Assembly (NCBI GenBank): GCA_022410635.1
Contig: JAJVDF010000230.1
Location: 501,521 to 565,520 of the forward strand
From: Tretioscincus oriximinensis
Taxonomy: Eukaryota; Chordata; Lepidosauria; Squamata; Gymnophthalmidae
Direction of reading: 5' to 3'
DNA length: 64,000 nt
The notes under the pieces were generated by a model, which ran no database searches, had not been told where the DNA came from, and was given only the letters and a program-made list of their open reading frames with translations. The position numbers and the translations under genes were made by a program. Of this stretch, positions 1-12,364 are shown piece after piece (within the stretch, counting starts at the first letter, position 1; each line of letters opens with the position of its first letter).

Positions 1-2243
1 AGACTAACAGGAAAAAGGTAGATTCTATGCACTTTAATAGACAAGTCTACTTCAGATGGTTCCTAGGCAACTGCACTGCTATGCTGGCTTTTCTTAGCCA
101 CAGTTAGTATTCTGTTCTGTTTTCAGCTGATAGAGAGTTTTATCTAGACCAAAAGTGACTACTAGATTTTGTAAGGCTTGGTTTTATAGGAATATGTCCT
201 TTTGTGCCTCTGAAAAATTACTNTTCATTTCCAAATTACTTGAATAACTGAACGAACTCCAGAGAACATTGCAACCTAAGATTAACCCTAATTTTCTAAT
301 ATGAGTAATACAGAGGAATGTCAAGATTCTTGCTGCCTATGGTTTCATGAAGAGCTACTTCCAACCACTGATCAAAGGATTAAAAGAGTTGGAGATCTGA
401 AACAACTCATGAAATATAGATGATCAAGTTTGCTTCTCCTGTATCACAACAACGTAATGCTGAATTTTTAAAACAGCAGTACTATTGTGTAAGTTTCCAT
501 AGCTACTAAATTCTATTCAACTCTTAGATGTCACCTCTGTGCGAAGTGGAAGTGTTCTCTTTCCCTGTATATATATCTTTTTTTGCACCTCTGTGAATAG
601 TATGTTAACTTTGATTAAGGATAATTTATCCCTGAGGTTCAAATTCTGCCCTCTGTAAGTAGAATAGATTTTATTCTGAATAACAGAGTTATCAAGACAA
701 AGCTGAACTGCCAGCAATATATTTACATGCAATATACAAACTTTCCATAGAAGCTAGCTGTGAAATAACTACAGCTGCCTCTCATTACCTGTAGTTTCAT
801 TGACTACAGGTTTTGTACACTTGCAAGGGAAGTGGCAATTTACAGGCTCAAACCTGGAAAAAATGGGACTGAGCAAGGTGTAGCTAGATGAATGAGCCTG
901 AAAATTATTTTCCCCCTTAGTTCGTTCTTTGTACATGACTCTATGCTATTTGAACAGAACTTGAACCTTATTTAGAGGGAGTGCTTGACAACAATATTGC
1001 CTCAAAGGACCATGGAAAGAGCCTGGTCATGGAAGTGTGGAAGGTTGGAATTGCCTAGACATCAAATTTTCCCTCTTGGCATTGTAGATGTAGTCCAACA
1101 ACATGTTAATACAATATATTTAACACTAGTTTAGCTGTAAGGGTTGCCAGATAAATGCCCTATGTCAGCCAGAAACCTTAGGAGCTCCAGTTTGAATTAC
1201 GTACCAGGGTTTATTGCCTCACACTTCTCCTTCCCCAGGTACTGAGGCTACTTTATTCCCAGTGAGTTGTAGATCAGGGGTTCAAACCAAAAAATCACTT
1301 AATGTTAAAAATGTAACAAGTATTTTGACAGAGTCTGCTGTAATACAAGATCATGTAAAGTGCTGAAGCCTATACAAAAACAACTGTTGGGAGAGTATAA
1401 AAGTATAAGCTATTTTTATATAATGTGCCTTCAACTTTGAAATGAAGTCATAATATTTTTCTCTTTCCCCAAAACGTATGAAATGTGGCATATTGGAAAT
1501 TATAAAATGCGGAGTTAAGGCATGGTTTGATATTTTAAAATGTCTGTTTGGAACATGCTGCTCCAATTTTTGAAACAAGTATCAGCAAGCTATAATAATT
1601 TTCTAAAGTATAAAAATATTCTGTCTTAAATGCTCCATATTAGAGTGTTCAGTGTTATTATTGATTCCTACAAAACAATACTTTTATGGGAAATTAAATA
1701 TCAATACTCTCATACGAGATCCATTATTTCAAGTAACAGTTACAATACATTAATTGAAAACTGTGCCAGTTTAAGATATGACAAAGATCTTTCTTCATGT
1801 ACACTTTTGAAGTATACAAGAATCCCAGTGATCTCTGAAAACTGAACATGTTTGGTGGGTTTAATTAGTTATAATCCAATTTTTTAGAAGAAATAGCAAT
1901 TCACAAAGTGAAACTAGCTGAACTGCAAAATGAATCTTGCCACCAGTCTCCTAGGATCAAGTGTTGATTTCATTGGCATTATAGTTATCTATCTTCACGT
2001 TTAGTGTAGGATTTTCTAAGTCTTTTTTCACACTTCCAGGGACTGTTCCCATGGTATCAGACTGCTTAAGAGCCACTTAAAAGTAATCCATGCCATGTAT
2101 GTAAAAAATACTTAAAAGTAATCACGCCACGTATGTAAAAAATACTTAAAAGTAATTCATGTCACGTATATAAAAAATAAAAAAATATTGTAGCTGCACT
2201 GGGGATGATGGATTATTTGTTGTGCAGATGCTCCTTTGGATAA
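1..2243. other. Unique AT-rich non-coding stretch
   Basis: No gene or clear repeat is visible. Open frames are all under 80 codons and lack splice context. Near 2080-2180 a phrase of the form 'acttaaaagtaatccatgccatgtatgtaaaaaat' is repeated about three times in diverged form with a period near 43 bases, a small tandem repeat. Confidence 0.6.
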
Positions 2244-2324
2244 TATACTGCTCAAAACAATTAAGGGAACACTTTAACATATACTGTTATGTTAAAGTGT
2301 TCCCTTAATTGTTTTGACCAGTAT
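2244..2324. mobile_element. Palindromic MITE, copy 1 (about 81 bp)
   Basis: The unit begins tatactgctcaaaac and ends with the inverse of the same words, so nearly the whole element is one inverted repeat around a centre near 2284. Three more copies occur at 11415, 27562 and 28239. TA at both edges and the TIR-only structure suggest a non-autonomous Tc1/mariner-like element, which is an inference. The last TIR carries gaccagtat rather than gagcagtat. Confidence 0.75.
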
Positions 2325-2396
2325 GCTTTATTGTTGTTTTTAGCTAAAAAGCTTTCGACACTAAAAGCAGAGTAATATCAGCTGGGTTTTTCAGCT

Positions 2397-2397
2397 C

Positions 2398-2444
<47 letters not shown>

Positions 2445-2446
2445 TC
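2397..2446. repeat. (TTTC)n microsatellite
   Basis: About twelve uninterrupted TTTC units. The flank to the right (2450-2520) reads like the reverse complement of a LINE or SINE 3' end (caaagtggtttacaaagt...ataataaaaca). Confidence 0.9.
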
Positions 2447-2529
2447 AAAACCTATGTCTAAAGTCCAACTCAAAGTGGTTTACAAAGTAACAAGATAAAA
2501 ATTTCAACAATAATAAAACAAGTTGCAGT

Positions 2530-2697
2530 CAATTTCAGAGAAATAGCCGTGTTAGTCTAGTAGAAAATCCAGCAAAGGAGCTAGTAGCACTTTCAGATTA
2601 ACAGGAGAAAAGTGGGTGGCATCAGCTTTTCTAGACACTTCTACTTATGCCACCCACTTTTCTCAAGTTAGTCTCAAAGTGCTACTAGCTCCTTTGC
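2530..2697 (+). mobile_element. Foldback repeat, probably Penelope-like
   Basis: It opens with ttcagagaaatagccgtg and tccagcaaaggagctag. The same words return inverted at 2646-2697 (cacccacttttctc, gctactagctcctttgc). Imperfect direct repeats flank it: aaaacaagttgcagt at 2515-2529 and aaaacaaattgtagt at 2698-2712. The phrase set (agtctcaaagtgct, agcttt...tagaca, gtgggtggcat) is typical of 3' ends I associate with reptile Penelope-like retroelements; that family name is from memory and unverified. Confidence 0.6.
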
Positions 2698-2712
2698 AAA
2701 ACAAATTGTAGT

Positions 2713-3926
2713 ATGAGATGATCCTCGAAATCTTCAACATCCATCAAACTATCAAGCCAAAGGAGAAAAAATGCAACCATATTTTACTGTATAAGAGGCA
2801 GCATTGGAATAAATGCATGATAATCTTACTACTATTAATACTTTTCTAGAGCAGAGACACACGGCAACAAAACGGATTTCCACAGAAATTAACAAATCTC
2901 TTAATTTACCAGAAATGTTTTTCCGCCTTTCAGTTCCTTACAGCATCACAGTTGATAACACTGCACAGACTATTTACCATCACTCATTGTCATGGATTGC
3001 AAATATTATGTTTCCTTTTGCAATACATTCAACAGTTATCCAAACTCAATGTAGTATTACTACCTGATACCTCGCTTTTCTTTAATCAGAGGGACTCCAA
3101 GTGGTGTTTTAGCCTGGGATACATTGCCAAAGGTATTCACTCACCCACCCACAGAATTGAATGCAGATATGAGCAAATACTTCTGACATTTTAGTGTAAT
3201 AGCAAGGATATCTAAACAATGTGACTCAGCCCTTCACCTGAGCTTCTTATACCTCCATCATGGAAATTAAACCAAACAATAGTTTTAATGCTGCCTTTCA
3301 TGAGATGTGCTGCAATTAGGTAGAAAATAAGTAAAATTGTTTTCTAACAAAAATACAATTTCACAATATTTCGTTACACTTTCTGGGATATTTAGCACTA
3401 TTAATCCCAAAATGGGCACAAAAATAACTTTTTCCTTTGAGTCATCTTTCACAATAATGGAAACAACATGGAAAGTATAGAGCTGCCAGTTCAATCCATA
3501 AGTAGGGAGTGAAAAAATTATTGTATATTTTTGGCAACAAAACAGAATGGAAGTATCTTTGACCTGAGGTACCAAACAATAGCAGTTAAACTTGTGACAC
3601 TCACCCCTAAAAAATGTAAATCACATTTGCCTGCCATGAAAATGTCATTTTCATTCTAATCAGTTTTTAAATGATCCAATAAACTGTATTGCAGTGTTAA
3701 TGCAGAGAAATGTGAACACTTAGCTGTATCAAACAGCTGCTAAATTGACCCCCATAGTTCACCTACTGGTAAAGCAACCTATAGTCTACTTATTAATGAC
3801 ATTAACATTAAAGGCTAGAAAATATACTCAACAGTTCATCCAAACCTATGTTTAATTCGCAATCGGACCACCTTCAGAATGAAAGTTTACATCACAAAAA
3901 TACCTAATCCAGAAAACCTGCCTTTG
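2713..3926. other. Unique non-coding stretch
   Basis: No recognised repeat or gene. The longest frames (84 and 96 codons) show no recognisable motif and no splice or start context. Confidence 0.55.
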
Positions 3927-3934
3927 GGTTAGAT

Positions 3935-4865
3935 CAGTGTGGTCCAACCCATGGCCCGTGGGCTGCATGCAGCCTGCCAAGCCATTTTTGTGGCTCACGA
4001 AGGGGCCAGGCGGCCACTGTGTGCTCCACGGGGGTTCCCTGATGGCGTACATACTGTTAATTTGGCAATTCCCACCTTCTGTACTGGCTCCTGCTCTGCA
4101 AAGGAATCACCATGTTAGGGGAACTCCGCCCACCGTTCCCCCAACATGGTGCTACTGCTGCCGCCCATTCTCCCAGCAGCCAAGGGGAATGAAGGAGGGA
4201 GAGTGGGAATCATCTAATTAACAGTACACGTGCCATCAGGGAACCCCTGCAGAGTGCTCAGTGGCTGGTGCTGGTCGGCGTTGAAACGGGAAGGCAGCTA
4301 CCTTGTTGCTTCAATCCCAACACTTGCAGCCACCTGCTCCCTTCAGCCGTAACACTCGCTGCTCTTAAGGCCAAAGTGAGCAGGGGGTAGCCACCTGCAC
4401 CCGCAGCCACCTGCTCCCTTCGGCCATAACACCAGTGAGGTGTTATGGTCGAAACAAGCAGGCGGCTGCGAGTGCCAGTGTCTTGGGCAACAGGGCACTG
4501 ACGCGGCCAGGCGGCTGCAAGTGTCAGTGTCTTGGGCCAAGACACTGATGCTCGCACTGCCTGGCCTCTTTCCCACCCATTTGCCCAGGATGCTGACATT
4601 CGACGATGCCACTTCTGGAATCTGCTTCCGGGAATGGCATCCGGAGTGACATTACTTCCTGTCCCAGCCCCGGAAGTGACATTATTTCCAGGGTAGGCAG
4701 GAAGTGACATCAGGAGTGTGAGGGTCAGTGTGACATTACTTCCTGTCCCTGCCCTGGAAGTGATATTACTTCTGGGGTGGGACAAGAAGTAATGTCACTC
4801 TGGCCCTCACATTTCTGCAATGATGTTTGATCGGCCCTTGGGTACAAAATGGTTAGACCACACTG
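3935..4865. mobile_element. Non-autonomous hAT-type transposon, 931 bp
   Basis: The terminal inverted repeats begin CAGTGTGGTC(C/T)AACC. The left end continues with catggcccgtgggc and the right end, inverted, reads cattttgtacccaagggc. A perfect 8-bp target duplication GGTTAGAT lies at 3927-3934 and 4866-4873 and fits the hAT preference nnnTAnnn. The GC-rich interior has no transposase. It holds a tandem 'gcggctgc...agtgtcagtgtcttggg' block near 4460-4550 and a ggaagtgacat minisatellite at about 4610-4800. Confidence 0.85.
4610..4800. repeat. ggaagtgacat(t/c)a minisatellite inside the hAT element
   Basis: Units like cttcctgtccc...ggaagtgacatta recur about five times in alternating orientation, giving internal hairpins. 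A similar block occurs outside this element at 13715-13830. Confidence 0.65.
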
Positions 4866-4873
4866 GGTTAGAT

Positions 4874-7800
4874 AATGCTCATCACTTTGCTCATTTTGAA
4901 AAGTGGATTGACTGTGAATTAAACTAAACTGAATTTATAATCTTAATGAATGAGTATTAGAATTATACTAGAACATTCTAGCACTTCTAAACCATTTTCA
5001 AGTCATTTTTTCACGGCCTTAAATGCAACATATAGGTGTAAGTGGTTTTGAAAACAGAAAAGGCATAGTTCCTTTGCCGCTCTCTTAATGGTACATCGCA
5101 TGGTGTTTATTCAGTCATAAACAAATGTAATTGTTTCCAGCAATAGTAATAGGATATATAAATATTTTAGGTTGGACTGATTGTATATATAAATCTTCTT
5201 CAAACAAATTTAGGAAGACCATTTGCCTAATTATTTGAACACTAGTTTTCAACATAAAACTAAATCAAACTTTTAATAAAAGACATACATTCATCTACAA
5301 AAAAATCTGGACACTAGAAAATTGATAAAAATTCATAAACAGCTTACCATATTATAAACAGTTAAGGAAGTACAAAAAATAATGTGCAGATGGCCATATC
5401 TGTGGGAAGATCAGTAGTCTTGTTTTTCTAGTAGCAGCGGATATTACCTCTTGCAATAATAGTTGTTTTTCTCAATCAGTAGTCCAATTAATTCAAAACT
5501 CCATATGTTTTACCCAAAAAGCATCTGTATCAGAAAAAACAAAAGTATAACTTGAATCTTAGGTTGGCTATGTCTCTATTCCTAGGACCAATGTGGATCT
5601 CATCTCATGGAGGGCCTGGATTAGTGTATTAGGTATTGACCTAGGAATAATTACAATTCCTGAAGCTGAACATATTTAAATGTAACTGCACTAAAATATT
5701 TATCCACTTTGAAACATTTCTGCCTTTTCAAGCATACTGTTAAGATGCCAGTTCACAAATCCTACAACAATCCTGAAATGTTATAAAGAACATAGCAACC
5801 TGGGAAGCTATTCTTTTATTTTTATCTTCATTTCTTTGTCCTTTTGAAGTATTCTTTGAACCCTTTCAGAATTGCAAAACAGAGCCTCAGGTATGCTTGA
5901 ACTCCTACTCAGAAACATTTTACCTGAGATGAAGGACTTGACCTGTTGAACTATTGGGTCTTGCAGGTTACTCGAGGCACTAAAAAGCATTAATCTCAGC
6001 ATAAATAAAGTCTTTTGGTCTCATATAAATATGGAAAAGCAGCCTGCTATCTCTGTCTTACAAATAGGAAAATATATTTTATATCTTGCTCCTCAGGCTT
6101 CAAAATTTTAGGGAGATTGGATCAACATTTTTATCAGTTCTATGTGAGTACTTTATAAACAATTCTGAAATCTATCAATTCAGCCTTTAGACTTAGGGTC
6201 CATCCCTACTCATGATATTTAGCAAGATGGAAGCAACATCACCTTCAATCCACCCTAGGAGGTCACTTGCTAAAAAGTTCAGTTGTCCCAGAGTTTACAG
6301 CCACCATAATTGATGCAATTCAACAGTGAGCATTTGTAAAATCTGAAAGAGATCTTCATGGGGACATGTGGCATTATGAACTTGGCAAATCTAACTGGCT
6401 CACAGAAAATACTGGGAATTGTAGTGAGGCAAGCACAGCTCATCATATGGAAAGATTGCTAGGCAATGTGTTGGAGCAGCATGGAAACCACGAATGCATT
6501 TTACAAGAAATAGCGAGGCAAAACATGAGGTGTGGAAAGGCTCTTACACAGGGCAGCACGCTTTTGATCATGCATTTTGCAATTTCCCCTTAATTTACTG
6601 CTTCTATCAAGGCTTTCCCAATTTGATGTCCCCTTTCTAAAGTCTGATAGTTTTTTTAAAATTATTATTCTACCTATTATGAAATTATTATTCTACCTAT
6701 TATGGTCCATGGTTTAGAACTGCAGATAGATCCAAGACAAAGGTGAGTATTCTATTGGGAGCAATTGTTGAAGGGGACGCAAAGGAGCTGCTCCTGCTGA
6801 TAGTCTTTGTGAAGCCACATGATTGTGAGGTGTGATGAAAGGTGTATATTGCAGTACCTAATTCCTACCTTGTTCTTGGCTGTGTCAGTTTAACCCTAGC
6901 AAGTCATTTGGTCCATTTCACTAGCAGGAAATCTCTAAGGATAACAGTGTACTTCCCAGCATAGTGGTGAAGAACATAAACATTAGTTGTTCTTTTAATA
7001 GAATGCCCTAATGAGAATTGTACAACATGGGCTGCAAAGGGCTGCTGTAATCATTAGGCAGCAATATCTCTTTTCATTGGACAAGTGGGAAGAATTTTCC
7101 CTTTTCAAAAAACAAAGATATCAGGAAGTCTTCAGAAAGTAAGATAATGTTCATCAGGTTTGTCTCCCCTGACTAACATGGTTTTATAATTAAGGAAGAC
7201 TGTTCCAAATCCATTCTGGGTCATTCATGCCCCTTTAATGTGTTTTTGTCTCAGATTTTCCTTACCTGTCTAAAATAGCTAAAGCAAAATATATGCTGTG
7301 TGAAGTATGATGTGATCTGATATGCCTTAAAAGGAGAGGTAATGATGTTTTGTACATAGCTATTTTTGCAGCAAACATGTATTAAACTTGACAGTTATTT
7401 CCATAACAAAGGGCACCATATATTCTTACAATAAGAGTACAATTAGGTCTGAACAGTGATTGTTTGAGGAGCAAAGCAGAAAATGTAGTAGGAGTAGCTG
7501 TCTCCTGCAATGGGCCAATGGAATAATTTGCTTAAGGCATTGCTATGATGATGGTGATCTGTATTTTGTCTGACACTCCCTCAGGCTAGAAGGTAGCTTA
7601 AACGGTTTGAGCTACCTTCAAGTGGCTTGAGCGTTCTTGTACAGTCAGTCTACAAAGAGTGTGACCATTTGACTACCATCTTGTTTAAGGTCTGTTTTAA
7701 AATTGTGTTGAAGTGCAATATAGGTTGTAAATCACAGAAAGTTCCTACATTTCAACTTTTACTCTGGTAGAATTCAGATTCCTCAGTTTCTAGAAGTTCT

Positions 7801-8392
7801 GTCAGCCTTGAATAGCTTCAGCAGTCAGCAACCCAGGGAGGATGTATAAATTATGAAAAAGCCAAGTCTTTATAGTGCAAATTCTGTGAGTTCAAGCTGT
7901 GAACTCTGGAATTTTTCCCACTTGTCATCTCTATTGTTAAACAAATAGTCCATAATAATCTCTATAACTTGTATGCTTCCTTACTATTCTGTCAGGACAC
8001 TTCTATGGGAACTGTTTTATAACATGATTAATGGAATATCTTTTGAAAGAAAAATATGAAATATTAATTGGCTTTCCTCAAAAGGAGTTAAACATAGAGG
8101 TAAAATATCAGAGGGTCTTTTTTGTGGGACTGGATACAAGCCCTGCTCTGAAGTCGCATTTTGTTTACAGTACAAAAGATTTAGTGGCCATTGGCCAGCT
8201 GGTTATCATGATCTAGATTTGATAGATTTAGTGGCCATTGGTTATCATGATCATACTGCTTTGGATTGCCTGGTGTATTTGCTGTATATTATTGTAAACT
8301 GTTCTCAAAACTCTGTTAGATGATATTCAAAGATTGAGTTAGATTTGGATAGATGAATGAAAGAAGAATCCTTTTTTTACCAACCAGAATTC
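4874..8392. other. Unique AT-rich non-coding stretch
   Basis: No exon, RNA gene or dated repeat is recognised over 3.5 kb. A 17-nt segment near 6724-6742 is bounded by AG and GTGAGT but lacks a polypyrimidine tract. Confidence 0.5.
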
Positions 8393-8585
8393 AATATTTT
8401 ATTTTATTTTATTTATTTATATCCCGCCCTATACCTGAAGGTCTCATGGTGGTCAACAATAGGGGGGGGGGGCACACATAGCTTTTTTTGTTTTCTCCAT
8501 AACAGACACCCTGTGAAGTAGGTGGGTCTGAGAGTGATCTAGAAGAACTGTGATTAGTGGCAACTGCCAGCCCCCCTTGATTCCC
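8393..8585 (-). mobile_element. tRNA-type SINE, minus strand, 5' end unclear
   Basis: Read on the minus strand it ends ...gagaccttcaggtatagggcgggatataaataaataaaata. The body (gaactgtgattagt..., ctgagagtgatct) matches the full SINE at 36565-36829 of the same family. A G run at 8463-8472 interrupts it. The tRNA head is not clearly present. Confidence 0.6.
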
Positions 8586-9150
8586 AGTCACTCCTTGGCA
8601 GGATACGCACAGGAAGTAAAGAGGCACCTGAATAGCAATGTCTCCCTCTCTACACACACACTTTTACATTAGCACAATCATTATTGTGGTACTGTTCACA
8701 ATATAGAGCTGCTTATCCACATGTTTCTCTTTTCAGTTTATAAAACCAGCCTTTGACCCTTTCAGCACTTATTGCTAATCAAAGACAAGGAGCCACAGAA
8801 TACACTTCTGGATCTTAGGCCAAGTGCAATCCTAATTGGGAGATCTAAGTCATTATCTTTGGTGATCATTTCAAAGCCTGATTAACAGCAAACCAGTGGG
8901 CCCTGATTCTGAACTCTGTAATGTAGAGGCATATCTCTGCTCAGAACCAGCAAGTTTAAGGGAGGGAAAATCATGATACAAACCTCATTCTGTAATGTGT
9001 CCTCTCAGAAGCTCTGAGGGATTTAAATTCTTAAATAAACTTTGAGTATCAGACAAGAAGGATTGCATAGATTATGGTATATTTATTCTTTGAAGTTCAA
9101 AATTACTGGTGTTTCACATCCATGGGTTTTTTTGGGGAAAGATATTCTTG
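8586..9150. other. Non-coding stretch
   Basis: I see no gene. A short (CA)n run lies near 8650. Confidence 0.5.
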
Positions 9151-9158
9151 TAAACAAT

Positions 9159-9260
9159 TTCAGAGAAATAGGCGTGTTAGTCTAGTAGAAAGTCCAGCAA
9201 AGGAGCTAGCAGCACTTTGAGACTAATCTCAAAGTGCTGCTAGCTCTTTTGCTGGACTTT
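9159..9260 (+). mobile_element. Small foldback repeat, Penelope-like family, 102 bp
   Basis: It begins ttcagagaaataggcgtg. Then tccagcaaaggagctagcag plus cactttgagacta is followed at once by its inverted copy, tctcaaagtgctgctagctc. A perfect 8-bp direct repeat TAAACAAT flanks it at 9151-9158 and 9261-9268. The loop is absent, so it is the most compact member in this window. Confidence 0.65.
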
Positions 9261-9500
9261 TAAACAATGAGAGAGGGAACGGCTGTATTACAGTGGACTG
9301 TAGTAGAGCAAGCTATGTGAAAAGCAAAATGTTGATGGTTCTGTCATCAATTAAATGAAAATAGATGCAATTTTTAAAACCGCCTCTGTATCTCTTCTAA
9401 GGAAAGTGCATGGAGTGGCCCATGGGAGTGGCCCATGTATCCCGTGCAGTAAACAAAACCACAAAGAGGGTTACCAGGGAAAAATGGTTAGGAGTAGTGC

Positions 9501-9562
9501 TGTGGATTAGATGAGCTTCAGCCCGATTCAGCAGGGCTTCTCCTATGTTCTTATGGTCTTAT
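9501..9562 (+). mobile_element. CR1-class LINE 3' tail fragment
   Basis: Diverged copy of the 3' end 'gatgagctt...cccgattcagcagggcttctcctatgttcttatgg', with the last tail repeat visible. Confidence 0.65.
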
Positions 9563-11414
9563 TTACCCCAGTGAGATGTCCTTCGAGACACCATTAACTT
9601 TGCATTGTAAGCTCTTAAGAAAAAATACATAAATTGAACTATTTGTGCATTTTTTATTTTACTTTACTCTTTTTACACATAAGGCTCTGGGCGACACACA
9701 ATACAATACAAACCATAAAATACAAGATAATTATGTAAATCCAATACTATACAACATGATTATATAAAACAAATCCAGGAAATATTTTTGAAGAAACTGA
9801 GTTGATGAAGAACAAAACTTTGTTCTAATCTCCCATCTTTAAGAACTATGTTTCATAATGAGAAACTGTAGTGCTCATGGCAGCCCTGGAGGTAGTTCCA
9901 TAGAGGGATAATAGAGAATGAACATGGAATCCTCTGCGTGCTGAGCATATTCTTTGCTGATGAACCTCTAGAGAGCTATAAGAAATTGGAATGGAAATTG
10001 CATTGGATGTTATCTTATGCTTTTCTTCCACTGATGAAAGGAACCTGTCAGCAGAATGGAGAGAGAGATAGAGAGGAAAGATTCATTTATTTCCTTTCCT
10101 CCTGCTGCACCCCCTGAATGCAATCCAAAGAGGTTTAGCAGTGGGAAACACCATGAAAATTGATATTTAATATTACGTAGTATCACATTAACAAATGGTG
10201 TGCACAATCTGAAGGGCACATTGGCATAAAATTATGTTTCAGAAATGTATTCCCGCCCCCTCGAACATCCATAGGTTAGACCATGGGAAAAGTTAACATT
10301 TTAAATGCTGAAGTGTTAATGGAAGTTTACTGATGTTATAATTCTATTCAACACAGTTCTGGTTTTATGTTTTAATTTAGACAATATTGGAAACACTGAA
10401 ATGGTAAAGGTGAAAACGCATTCAACCCTTCTGCTGTTGATTTATTTTAATGGTAGACATGAAATGTGTGATTTGTGTGTCAAATTCATTTAAGTAGCCA
10501 TCATGAAGATGGCATAAGATGCATGCCGCTGAATTAAGAAAATGCAAAATGTAAAATGAAGCAGGGAATGTAAGTTAATCATGTAATGTTATGAAATGGG
10601 CAGCAACAAAAAGGTAATTCTTTGGAAAATAGGTTTTTTGTTAATGTTTATTCTCCAAAAGCAGCAATAAGCACTATGATTTACTGAATTTTTTTAACCT
10701 TTGTTTCTTCTGCAGATGCAATGGCATTTTATGAATTGTAATCATTTAGCATTTCTTTGAAAAATAAACTAAACAGAGATTAAAATAATGGAATGATATT
10801 TTCTGAAACAGAGATCAAAGGAAAATTTGCTTGGAACATCAATTTAGGAGTCTTGAAAAAGAGCCACATTAGCATCAACAATGGGATTAATTAGGCTCAA
10901 CTGGAAGCCTTTCAAATACCATCCATCCAGCTAGTAAGTAAGTAATTACAGCTTATTCTAAAGGAAAAGGTGGTAGAGCGAAATAAACCAAATAAACATA
11001 GTCATTCCCTCCCTTAAACGTATATTTTCTGTGTACTCTCATATAGGCAAGAAAAGGGGGAAAGAGAAAATAGGCCGTGTAAACCACAGATAAGAAATGA
11101 GATTTTTCACTCCATCCATTTCATATGATGTGGAAAGCTAAGATAACAGCTGGGTAAATAATACACAGTAGGTCCAGTTTATGAGAAGTTGATAAAGAAT
11201 TCAGCACTCTCTAAAGGGCTGTAAATGCAATGATCTCTTTCATGCTAAAAAGAAAATGAAGGAGAATGAAGCTCAGTAAAGACACCATTTTCTTCCTCTG
11301 TCTACACCATTTCCAGGAAGACCTTCAGCATAATTTATTTGTTAGTTTTATTATCTGATATTTTCTCTTTATGTCCTTTTTTGAAAAAGGTACGAGGGGA
11401 AATAAGCTTTAATA
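9563..11414. other. Non-coding stretch with a candidate conserved element
   Basis: 9640-9780 resembles an inverted LINE 3' end (gggcgacacacaatacaata...aaaccataaaatac). The block 10370-10960 is AT-rich, free of recognisable repeats and rich in ATTA/TAAT words such as attaattagg. It reads like a possible conserved non-coding element, but only alignment could show that. Confidence 0.35.
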
Positions 11415-11496
11415 TATACTGCTCAAAACAATTAAGGGAACACTTAGTGTTACACTGTTATGTTAAAGTGTTCCTTTAATTGTTTTGAGCAGTATA
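11415..11496. mobile_element. Palindromic MITE, copy 2 (about 82 bp)
   Basis: Same ends as copy 1: tatactgctcaaaac and gttttgagcagtata. The centre reads cttagtgttacactgtta, as in copy 3. Confidence 0.8.
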
Positions 11497-12066
11497 TATA
11501 TTTCCTATTTGGTGCTTATTACAGCTTCTTAATCTGTTGAGGAAGTAATATTCTTTGTATGCAAACTTTGATGAAAGATCAATAAGTGTGGGGAAAAATC
11601 TGAAAGAAAATGTGTGGAGAGAACAAACCATCCATGAAGATCAACTAGTGACATCAATATAACTATCCGAAATGCAAACAATAAACAGTAACTTAAATTT
11701 AAACATAATCATTTGTGACCTAAAACATCAGGCTGATCTGATATGCACATGCAATTATCTTTGCAAAGCAGAATAAGTGAAGGCTGAATGGATTCTATCT
11801 AATTTTAGTTCTGCTAGATTAGGTTTGGTATACAATCACAGCACAATGAGCTTCCATCCGATCTCGGGAAGGACCAATTATCAAAAACTGCTTGGACAGT
11901 CAGCACTTAAATGTTACCCATTTTATTTTGCATATTTGAATTACACACATTTTCTATTTGGTTTCATTTTCCCATAAAAGTAATAATGTGCTACATGCCT
12001 TTAGGGTTTGTTGTTGTTGAGTTTTTGTAAGTGTTTTGTTTAATACATATATTGTATTCTTCAGTT
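11497..12066. other. Non-coding stretch
   Basis: No feature is supported. The words catccgatctcgggaag near 11856 recall 5S rRNA but do not extend into an alignment. Confidence 0.45.
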
Positions 12067-12364
12067 CAGAATAAGAATAAGAATCTGCTTTTTATACCCT
12101 TCTGTTCTTAACTGAAGAGATTCAGAGTGCCTTAACAGGTTAATTTTCACCTGAAGGCTTATATTGATTCTATCTTTCCCACCAGGTTCATGGTGGTACT
12201 CATTTATAAATATAGGTTGCAAATCTACTTTCTTTCGAATACTTGAGTTGACTAGAGCTGAAGGTCAGTAGAAGGTGTTCACCCTTCTCCGCATCTGACA
12301 GAGGGCCTTGAAACCAGATCTCTCAATTGAAAGACCAGTTCTTAGTGACAGCGCCAATCGTGCC
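12067..12364 (-). mobile_element. tRNA-type SINE, near full length, minus strand
   Basis: Minus-strand reading starts ggcacgattggcgctgtca and ends gaagggtataaaaagcagattc followed by a short (TTC/TTA)-type tail. The body phrases (gaactggtctttcaattgag; agtagaaggtgttc inverted) are shared with the copies at 13945, 52237 and 52812. The pol III boxes are degraded. Confidence 0.7.

Noticed and set aside
4258..4785. 175-codon minus-strand open frame
   Set aside because: It lies wholly inside the hAT element and reads through its tandem repeats (SHPRSN..., GNNVTSGAGTGSN-like periods), with no recognised domain.
6724..6742. 17-nt segment before gtgagtattc
   Set aside because: The upstream sequence is purine-mixed with no acceptor tract.
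11850..11900. 5S-rRNA-like words catccgatctcgggaag
   Set aside because: The match does not extend; the following bases do not follow 5S order.
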